Positions 1 through 4,686 of a stretch of DNA of 6,136 nucleotides are shown here, one piece after another. Within the stretch, counting starts at the first letter, position 1. Each line of letters begins with the position of its first letter. The DNA is taken from contig CAJQRR010000023.1 in the NCBI GenBank assembly GCA_905612385.1, forward strand, positions 1 to 6,136, written 5' to 3'. The position numbers and the translations under genes are program-made. Below the pieces are notes generated by a model, which did no database searches, was not told the DNA's origin, and saw nothing but the letters and a program-made list of their open reading frames with translations. This DNA comes from an uncultured Candidatus Pelagibacter sp. (lineage in GTDB: Bacteria > Pseudomonadota > Alphaproteobacteria > Pelagibacterales > Pelagibacteraceae).

Positions 1-700
1 AAAAAATATACTGGTCAGTTTAGAAATGATAAATTTATTGAGTAATAAGATTGCAACGTATATGTGGCCAAAAGTAATCTCATTACATGGCTACATGGCT
101 AATATTCAAAATCGTCAAAAAGTTTTTTCTTTTGCAATAATTTTTAAAATATTTGAAGAGAATAAAAAAATGAATGTTGCCATGTATTGACCGTATTAGA
201 CTCAATAATCACCTTTAGATACCCTTGAAAAAGTTTTGAACTCCTCTCTAAGACCCCTTTATGCAGGGTAAAGTAACCTTTAGTAGCGTTGAATTCTTAC
301 CTTTACTTACTCTGAATTATTACAAAAATGTGAGTCATACCAATAAAAATTTTGAAAAATTTTAGAGTAAGTGAAAATATTTTTTAAGGTTACAATGTCC
401 CTTGATCCATGTTGCTTGATCCATAATTCAGGGGAACTTTGAAAAAGTTTATAAGGTCCATAACCGTCTCTAACTTAGACTAAAGGATAGATATAAGGAG
501 TCCCATTTATAAAAAAGGGTGGTGGGGGTCATAACAACTTTCAATTTTCGAAATCGACTTGGTACCTCTATTCATATAAAATCTGTGCTCCACTCATGCT
601 CCAATGCTCCAATAGAAGTTGACTAGAGTCTAAGTTTATGTAAATCTGAGTCTAGAAAGAAAAGAGCAGAGACAAAGGAGTTTTGAAGATGTTCTTGCAG
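1..700. other. Gene-poor, repeat-rich stretch beside a tRNA end (possible island edge)
   Basis: I see no convincing gene in these 700 bases, which is unusual beside coding DNA packed as tightly as the rest of the window. Base composition differs from the genes to the right: 25 of 60 bases are G or C in 241-300 and 22 of 60 in each of 421-480, 481-540 and 541-600, against 12 of 60 in 1441-1500. Many short direct repeats occur: two tacatggc units at 84-99, acctttag at 211-218 and 276-283, ttgaaaaagttt at 225-236 and 439-450, cttgatccat at 401-410 and 415-424, tgctcca at 586, 597 and 605, and gagtcta at 626 and 648. A G-rich run lies at 518-529. The stretch ends at a damaged tRNA, so I infer the border of an integrated element or its decayed remains. 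An unrecognised non-coding RNA cannot be excluded. Confidence 0.5.
2..190 (+). CDS. Possible 3' end of an unidentified gene entering from the left
   Basis: This frame is open from the left edge for 62 codons to TGA at 188-190. The start would lie outside the window, or at ATG 26 without a Shine-Dalgarno site. I recognise no family. The predicted peptide ends in a lysine-rich, phenylalanine-rich tail and has no clear motif. A competing frame beginning at base 1 reads 14 codons (KKYTGQFRNDKFIE) to TAA at 43-45 and looks equally or more protein-like, so at most one of the two is real. In DNA this AT-rich, 60 open codons can occur by chance, so this is a weak call kept only because the frame touches the edge. 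Confidence 0.13.
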   Translation, partial: KNILVSLEMINLLSNKIATYMWPKVISLHGYMANIQNRQKVFSFAIIFKIFEENKKMNVAMY

Positions 701-777
701 GATGCGTTGGCTCCAAGGGTCATGGCGCAGGACTCATAAGCCTGAGGTCAGTGGTTCGATTCCACTTCCCGCTACCA
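701..777 (+). tRNA. tRNA-Met(CAU)-like gene or remnant; 3' part intact, 5' part degenerate
   Basis: The 3' portion reads as a good tRNA: anticodon loop ctcataa (733-739) with CAT at 735-737, stem cagga/gcctg (728-732 and 740-744, four pairs plus an A-G mismatch), variable loop aggtc, a perfect five-pair T stem agtgg/ccact around ttcgatt (750-766), acceptor strand tcccgct (767-773), discriminator A774 and encoded CCA at 775-777. The 5' portion does not match. The acceptor would need agcggga but 701-707 is gatgcgt, which gives only two Watson-Crick and two wobble pairs. A D-arm can be forced (gctc at 710-713, GG in the loop, tggc at 723-726). Clear tRNA identity begins near 724. This is either a decayed tRNA or a 3' fragment left by site-specific integration. 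The methionine family is inferred from the anticodon; an isoleucine tRNA with modified CAU is possible. It ends one base from the apt stop codon, tail to tail. Confidence 0.5.
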
Positions 778-778
778 T

Positions 779-1306
779 TTAATGCCCGGGAAAATCCATT
801 AAGTTTTCAACCTTATAACCTTTTTTAACTAAAGTATCAGACCCACCTAAATCAAAAAGATTAATTGCAAAAACAAATGCTGCAATTTTAGCATTGGACA
901 TTTCCACAAGTTTAGCCGCTGCTTCAGCTGTTCCACCAGTTGCTATTAAATCATCTATAATCAAAACTGAATCGTCTTTATCAATTGAATCTTTATGCAC
1001 TTCTATAGTCGCCGTTCCATACTCTAATTCAAAATCAACAGAATGAGTTTCAGCAGGAAGTTTGTTTTTTTTTCTAAACATAATAAAGGGTTTTTTAAGA
1101 AGATAAGAAACAGCAGAAGCAAATACAAATCCCCTTGATTCAATTGCTGCAATTTTATCTATTTTATAATTCTTAGATCTTTCAATTATTTGATTAATGC
1201 ACTCTTCAAATGCATCTGCATCTTTAATTAGTGTTGTAATATCTCTAAATAAAATTCCTTTTTTTGGATAATCTGGAATAGACCTAATATAATTTTTTAA
1301 ATTCAT
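779..1306 (-). CDS. apt: Adenine phosphoribosyltransferase
   Basis: This cytoplasmic purine-salvage enzyme converts adenine and PRPP to AMP and pyrophosphate. The 175-residue protein has the usual family length. From the N-terminus one sees SIPDYPKKGILFRDITTL (9-26), ESRGF (56-60), the flexible-loop region RKKNKLPAET (78-87), the LEYG segment (94-97), the PRPP-binding motif VLIIDDLIATGGT (114-126, acidic pair D118-D119) and the terminal FPGH typical of Apt. The ATG is well supported because residues 3-22 line up with the start of E. coli Apt shortly after its own initiator. There is no Shine-Dalgarno site; the start codon directly abuts a 35-bp palindrome. It is divergent from the nucleosidase-like gene and next to a spermidine-synthesis gene, so its adenine probably comes from methylthioadenosine or S-adenosylhomocysteine breakdown. 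The stop lies one base from the tRNA-like 3' end, leaving no room for a separate terminator. The reading frame and C-terminus are intact despite the disturbed neighbour. Confidence 0.95.
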   Translation of the reverse strand: MNLKNYIRSIPDYPKKGILFRDITTLIKDADAFEECINQIIERSKNYKIDKIAAIESRGFVFASAVSYLLKKPFIMFRKKNKLPAETHSVDFELEYGTATIEVHKDSIDKDDSVLIIDDLIATGGTAEAAAKLVEMSNAKIAAFVFAINLFDLGGSDTLVKKGYKVENLMDFPGH

Positions 1307-1341
1307 GATATAAATATATTTAATATTAATATATTTATATC
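1307..1341. promoter_or_regulatory. 35-bp near-perfect palindrome between divergent apt and nucleosidase genes
   Basis: Two 14-bp arms (gatataaatatatt at 1307-1320 and its exact complement at 1328-1341) flank a 7-base centre. The element begins directly before the apt ATG and ends 17 bases before the nucleosidase ATG, filling most of the 52-bp gap. It is made almost only of A and T, so either strand offers -10-like hexamers. I infer a shared operator or overlapping divergent promoters. If transcribed, it would form a hairpin at the apt 5' end that could affect translation. Such symmetry can arise by chance in AT-only DNA, but 14 consecutive pairs centred between two divergent starts is notable. 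Confidence 0.5.
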
Positions 1342-1358
1342 TTTAGTAAAAAAAATCT

Positions 1359-1883
1359 ATGGACAAATTATTCCTAGCGGCAATTAAAGAAGAAACTATT
1401 GGACTAGACTATTTTAATCACATTGGGGTTGGAAAAATTAATGCAACTTACAACACATTAAAGCTAATTAATATTCACAAACCTAAAATAATTATTAATT
1501 ATGGCACAGCAGGAGCGATTAATACTAAGCTAAAAGGAATCGTTGAATGTACTAAATTCTATCAAAGAGATATGGATGTTAGAGGATTAGATTTTGAATT
1601 GGGAGAGACACCTTTTGATAAAATTAAAGAAATTACTATATCAAAAGATGGTTATTCTTGTGGAACGGGAGATAGTTTTGTTAATAAAAAGATAGATATG
1701 GAAGTTGATGTGGTTGATATGGAAGCCTATGCTATTGCAAAAGTTTGTAAGTTAGAAAATATTGAATTTAAATGTTTTAAATACATATCTGATAATGCGA
1801 ATGAAAATGCCGAGAATGATTGGAATAAAAATCTAGCTCTAGGGGCCACCGCATTTAAAAGCTTAATAAGCAATCAATTTTAA
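1359..1883 (+). CDS. mtnN: Short MTA/SAH nucleosidase-like protein (purine nucleoside phosphorylase family)
   Basis: Likely cleaves methylthioadenosine and/or S-adenosylhomocysteine to adenine plus methylthioribose or ribosylhomocysteine in the cytoplasm. Motifs match the MtnN/Pfs fold in order: AAIKEE (7-12, with E12 where E. coli MtnN has its catalytic Glu12), GVGKINA (23-29), IINYGTAGA (45-53, the phosphorylase-family glycine-rich strand), GTGDSFV (102-108), VDMEAYAIAKVC (119-130, with E122 in the ribose-binding MEA position) and ISDNAN (143-148, with D145 at the catalytic aspartate). At 174 residues it is about 58 shorter than the 232-residue E. coli enzyme. Most of the loss is between residues 12 and 23, where E. 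coli has extra strands. All catalytic positions remain, so it is probably a compact active form, not a pseudogene. There is no Shine-Dalgarno site before the ATG. Neighbouring apt and speDE support MTA as substrate. A nucleosidase with another purine substrate is the main alternative. Confidence 0.78.
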   Translation: MDKLFLAAIKEETIGLDYFNHIGVGKINATYNTLKLINIHKPKIIINYGTAGAINTKLKGIVECTKFYQRDMDVRGLDFELGETPFDKIKEITISKDGYSCGTGDSFVNKKIDMEVDVVDMEAYAIAKVCKLENIEFKCFKYISDNANENAENDWNKNLALGATAFKSLISNQF

Positions 1884-1918
1884 TTAAATTAAGTAAAATA
1901 TTAAAAATTGATTAAATG

Positions 1919-1956
1919 TTGAAAATTATTAATACACCTATATAAAACCTTTCAAC
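1919..1956 (+). promoter_or_regulatory. Candidate sigma-70-type promoter for speDE, framed by an inverted repeat
   Basis: TTGAAA at 1919-1924 and TATAAA at 1941-1946 are separated by 16 bases and resemble -35 and -10 boxes. Transcription would begin near 1953, leaving a leader of about 40 bases. A 7-bp inverted repeat, gttgaaa (1918-1924) and tttcaac (1950-1956), places one arm on the -35 box and the other at the expected start, which would suit an operator. The Shine-Dalgarno-like aagaagga at 1979-1986 sits 8 bases before the speDE ATG. Boxes like these are easy to find in AT-rich DNA. Confidence 0.35.
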
Positions 1957-1994
1957 TTAATATTAACAAAAAATTATAAGAAGGAATAATTTTT

Positions 1995-3035
1995 ATGACT
2001 AAAGTAGGCGAACATATAACTTTAGACATTATAGGCACTACTCAAGAGTATGACCCTTCAGTCTACGAAAATGTAATTCGTAAAATTGCAAAAGCTGCAG
2101 AAGTTACAATTCTCGAAATTTCAAAGTATAAATTTGAACCACAAGGTTTCACTATACTTGCCTTGCTAGCTGAAAGTCACATCAGTTTTCATACGTTTCC
2201 AGAAAAAGGAATTATTAGTTTTGATTTTTTTACATGTGGGAAGGTAAGTCCTTCTATTGCGCTAGATATTATTAAACAAGAATTCAAACATAAAAGAATT
2301 GTCATAAAAGCTTTTAATAGAGATACAAAATCTTTATATCATGACATTTACAGTTCACCTGGATTACAAAAATCATATGTTGTAAATGAAGTTTTAGAAG
2401 ATTTTAAATCTAAAGTAGGTCAGCATATTGAAATATTAGATTTAGAACAATTCGGTAAATCATTATTTATTGATAATGAAATTCAAGTCGCAACAAATGA
2501 TGAAGTTTTATACAGTTCAACATTTGTAAACGCTGCTTTAAAATTGAATAAAGACATGGGTACAGCTGCTATCATTGGGGGTGGTGATGGAGGAGTTGCA
2601 AGAGAGTGTATGTCTAAAGGTTTTGATTTTATAGACTGGTATGAACTTGATCCTGAGGTAGTTGAGGTTTGCAATAAGCACCTTGGAAGCATTGGTAATA
2701 AATCAACTGAGAAAAATTCAGTTAAATGTATTTGGGGAGATGCTTTTGAAAGTATAAAATCTGTTGAAGATGATAAGTATGATAAAATTTTTGTAGATCT
2801 TAACGACGATCAGTTTTGCATAGATCTTGCTGCCAAAAATATGGACTCGTTAATTAGAATATTAAAGCCAAATGGAGTAATTACCGCTCAAGTGGGTAGC
2901 CAAGACAAGAAACCAGAGCAAGTAGAGAAATGGTTAGATGTTTTCAATAAGAATTTTGGAAATACAACTTTGGATAGGGTTTACATCCCAAGTTTTGACT
3001 GTTCTTGGAACTTTTCATCATCAATTAATCACTAA
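1995..3035 (+). CDS. speDE: Fused S-adenosylmethionine decarboxylase / spermidine synthase-type aminopropyltransferase
   Basis: One 346-residue protein appears to carry two consecutive steps of spermidine synthesis. Residues 1 to about 120 are a bacterial AdoMet decarboxylase. The motif AESHISFHTFPEKG (59-72) contains the Glu60-Ser61 self-cleavage site giving the pyruvoyl group from Ser61; His66 and Cys81 (FFTCG) match the other catalytic residues, spaced as in Thermotoga SpeD. Residues of about 125-346 are an aminopropyltransferase: DEVLY (169-173), the AdoMet loop IIGGGDGG (193-200), ELDPEVVEVC (217-226), GDA (248-250) and the acidic VDLNDD (267-272, D268 and D271 at the catalytic aspartates). 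The usual YHE or YQE after DE is replaced by YSS (173-175), and the DP after the second aspartate is absent, so the diamine pocket is divergent. Self-cleavage would separate a short beta chain from an alpha chain still joined to the transferase. The product MTA feeds the neighbouring nucleosidase and apt. The acceptor is probably putrescine, but this is unproven. A good Shine-Dalgarno site supports the ATG. Confidence 0.9.
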   Translation: MTKVGEHITLDIIGTTQEYDPSVYENVIRKIAKAAEVTILEISKYKFEPQGFTILALLAESHISFHTFPEKGIISFDFFTCGKVSPSIALDIIKQEFKHKRIVIKAFNRDTKSLYHDIYSSPGLQKSYVVNEVLEDFKSKVGQHIEILDLEQFGKSLFIDNEIQVATNDEVLYSSTFVNAALKLNKDMGTAAIIGGGDGGVARECMSKGFDFIDWYELDPEVVEVCNKHLGSIGNKSTEKNSVKCIWGDAFESIKSVEDDKYDKIFVDLNDDQFCIDLAAKNMDSLIRILKPNGVITAQVGSQDKKPEQVEKWLDVFNKNFGNTTLDRVYIPSFDCSWNFSSSINH

Positions 3036-3084
3036 AAATTTCTTTTTAAATTCTCAAATTTGTGAAATAAATCTCCATAATCAT

Positions 3085-3090
3085 AAGGAG
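3085..3090 (+). promoter_or_regulatory. Strong ribosome binding site fixing the start of the binding-protein gene
   Basis: AAGGAG lies 6 bases before ATG 3097. The frame is open further upstream to an ATG at 2938 inside speDE, but the 53 extra residues would precede a clear signal peptide. This site therefore decides for 3097. It is the strongest Shine-Dalgarno sequence in the window, consistent with high expression of a periplasmic binding protein. Confidence 0.8.
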
Positions 3091-3096
3091 AAAAAA

Positions 3097-3948
3097 ATGA
3101 ATATATTTAAAAAAACAATTTTAACTGTTCTTGCTTCTTTATTATTAATCGGAAATGTTTACGCCGATAAAATAAAGATTGGAACAGAAGGCGCTTACCC
3201 ACCATGGAACTCTAAGGACGCTTCAGGTGCTCTTATTGGTTTTGAGGTAGAGTTAGCTCAAGAGCTATGCAAAATCATGGGTCACGAGTGTACTATCGTT
3301 GAACAAGATTGGGATGGAATGATTCCAGCTTTGTTAATGAGAAAGTTTGATGCGATCATGGCAGGAATGTCAATTACTGCTGAAAGACAAAAAACAATTA
3401 CTTTTTCACAAGGTTATGCTGACGAAGTTGCAGCCCTTGCAGTAATGAAAGGTTCAAGTTTAGAGAGCATGGATACACCAGAAGGTATTAATTTAACTTT
3501 AGGTGGAAGTGCTGTTAAAAAAACTCTTAAAACTTTAACTGCTGCACTTGCTGGAAAAACTGTTTGTACACAAACTGGAACTATTCACCAAAACTTTTTA
3601 GAGTCTGGTGACGTAGGTAAAGTAAATGTTAGAACTTACAAAACTCAAGATGAAGTAAACCTAGACTTAACTTCTGGTAGATGTGATGTTGCATTAGCTG
3701 CAGCAGTTGCGTTCACTGATTATGCGGATAAATCAGGAAAACCAGTAGTATTAGTTGGACCTACTTTTTCAGGTGGTGCTTTTGGTAATGGTGTTGGTGT
3801 TGGAATTAGACAAGGTGGAGATGATGCAATCGGTACAAGAGATGCAAAACTTCTTAAAGATTTCAACAAAGCAATTAACACTGCTAGAAAACAAGGAATC
3901 ATCAGCAAATTAGCGATCAAGCATTTTGGCTTTGACGCTTCTATGTAA
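3097..3948 (+). CDS. occT: Periplasmic amino-acid binding protein of an Occ/His-type ABC importer
   Basis: This family-3 solute-binding protein would capture a basic amino acid or opine-like compound in the periplasm and deliver it to the permease encoded next. The 283-residue precursor starts with a classic signal peptide (residues 1-23: KK at 5-6, hydrophobic core, VYA before the cut), leaving a mature protein from Asp24. The mature part begins KIGTEGAYPPWN, like HisJ/LAO proteins. GFEVELAQELC (48-58) follows, with Cys58 and Cys65 spaced like the HisJ disulfide. SITAERQK (92-99) carries Arg97, which binds the substrate carboxylate. TQTGT (158-162) and GRCDVALA (194-201, Asp197 for the amino group) form the second-lobe contacts. 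It is somewhat longer than HisJ because of an added segment near 120-152. An AAGGAG site 6 bases upstream fixes the start. The following hairpin may raise its transcript above that of the permeases. Family and role are clear; octopine, nopaline, arginine, ornithine, lysine and histidine cannot be told apart from the sequence. Confidence 0.88.
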   Translation: MNIFKKTILTVLASLLLIGNVYADKIKIGTEGAYPPWNSKDASGALIGFEVELAQELCKIMGHECTIVEQDWDGMIPALLMRKFDAIMAGMSITAERQKTITFSQGYADEVAALAVMKGSSLESMDTPEGINLTLGGSAVKKTLKTLTAALAGKTVCTQTGTIHQNFLESGDVGKVNVRTYKTQDEVNLDLTSGRCDVALAAAVAFTDYADKSGKPVVLVGPTFSGGAFGNGVGVGIRQGGDDAIGTRDAKLLKDFNKAINTARKQGIISKLAIKHFGFDASM

Positions 3949-3963
3949 ATAATATTTTGAAAA

Positions 3964-3985
3964 GGCGACTATTAATTTAGTCGCC
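3964..3985 (+). terminator. Hairpin between binding protein and permease genes (partial terminator or processing stop)
   Basis: A perfect 8-bp stem (ggcgacta at 3964-3971, tagtcgcc at 3978-3985) closes a six-base loop and is the most GC-rich element nearby. Only a short pyrimidine run (ctttc) follows, so full termination is doubtful. It lies 15 bases after the occT stop and 8 before the occQ ATG. Such hairpins after binding-protein genes commonly protect the upstream mRNA or stop part of transcription, giving more binding protein than permease. It could also limit ribosome access to occQ, which lacks a Shine-Dalgarno site. Confidence 0.65.
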
Positions 3986-3993
3986 CTTTCGAT

Positions 3994-4686
3994 ATGGACC
4001 TTTTATCATTCGGAAAAACAGGCTGGGGAGACGAGTTGTTTTATGCAACTCTAATGACAATTGCAGTAGCAGTTACTGCAATGTTAATTGGTTTTTTATT
4101 TTCATTAATCTTTACGCCACTTAAATTATCAAATAATAAATTTCTAAATTTTATTGGAAATACTTACACCACTGTAATCAGGGGTGTTCCAGAATTATTA
4201 GTAATTTATCTTTTCTTTTTTGGGGGTAGTGGAGCAATAATGTATGTTGCTTCAATTTTTGGATACTTTGAATATATAGAAATTAATGCATTTATCACCG
4301 GTTCGGTTGCAATTGGTATTATATCAGGAGCTTATTCAACAGAAGTATTTAGAGGTGCCATTCAATCAATAGATAAAGGTCAATTTGAAGCTGCCAAAGT
4401 TTTAGGCGTTAGTAAATTTGTACAATTTTATAAAATAATTTTACCTCAAATGTTAAGGCTTGCTATTCCGAACTTAAGCAATGTTTGGCAAATCACTTTA
4501 AAAGATACATCTTTAATATCAGTTACAGGTTTAGTTGAGATTATGAGACAATCTTATATTGCAGCGGGTTCCACTAGAGATCCTCTATTCTTTTATTGTT
4601 TTGCTGCCGTTTTATATTTGATGCTTACATTTTTAAGCATGAAACTAATTAACAGACTTGAAGTTAAATACAGTAGGGGCTTTTAA
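3994..4686 (+). CDS. occQ: Amino-acid ABC transporter permease, HisQ/OccQ type
   Basis: This is one of two inner-membrane subunits that form the channel of a polar amino-acid importer. The 230-residue protein opens with FGKTGWGDELFYATLMTIAV (6-25), typical of OccQ/HisQ proteins. Hydrophobic helices are visible at roughly 17-40, 66-89, 99-119 and 200-220, with further weaker segments between. The cytoplasmic coupling loop fits the EAA motif: E132-A133-A134, G138, then ILP at 149-151, where the ATPase docks. RGVPELL (63-69) matches the conserved RGTPLL-type segment. The length is normal. The ATG follows the hairpin after occT by 8 bases with no Shine-Dalgarno site, so initiation may be weak or coupled. 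Its stop codon overlaps the next start by one base (TAATG), marking a co-translated permease pair. Family assignment is firm; the substrate is not determinable. Confidence 0.9.
   Translation: MDLLSFGKTGWGDELFYATLMTIAVAVTAMLIGFLFSLIFTPLKLSNNKFLNFIGNTYTTVIRGVPELLVIYLFFFGGSGAIMYVASIFGYFEYIEINAFITGSVAIGIISGAYSTEVFRGAIQSIDKGQFEAAKVLGVSKFVQFYKIILPQMLRLAIPNLSNVWQITLKDTSLISVTGLVEIMRQSYIAAGSTRDPLFFYCFAAVLYLMLTFLSMKLINRLEVKYSRGF

Noticed and set aside
1..700. CRISPR array
   Set aside because: The repeats are only 7-12 bp, irregularly spaced and differ from one another; there are no uniform repeats with spacers.
1..700. 5S rRNA or other rRNA beside a tRNA-Met
   Set aside because: I looked for conserved 5S segments on either strand and recognised none.
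701..777. Fully functional tRNA-Met
   Set aside because: The acceptor stem has three mismatches and two wobble pairs of seven, and the anticodon stem closes with A-G; a working tRNA is unlikely, so only a tRNA-like remnant is claimed.
1884..1994. SAM-type riboswitch before speDE
   Set aside because: The region is almost all A and T apart from the short 7-bp inverted repeat, which fits a promoter dyad better; no pseudoknot-like pairing was recognised.
2483..2692. 69-codon open frame on the minus strand inside speDE
   Set aside because: It lies wholly within the conserved AdoMet-binding part of the aminopropyltransferase and has no recognisable motif or ribosome site; it is a shadow of the real gene.
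2938..3096. N-terminal extension of the binding protein starting inside speDE
   Set aside because: The 53 residues would precede a complete signal peptide, and AAGGAG is correctly spaced before ATG 3097.
3720..3920. 66-codon open frame on the minus strand inside the binding-protein gene
   Set aside because: It is antisense to well-conserved binding-protein sequence and its proline- and leucine-rich translation looks like a by-product of codon use on the other strand.
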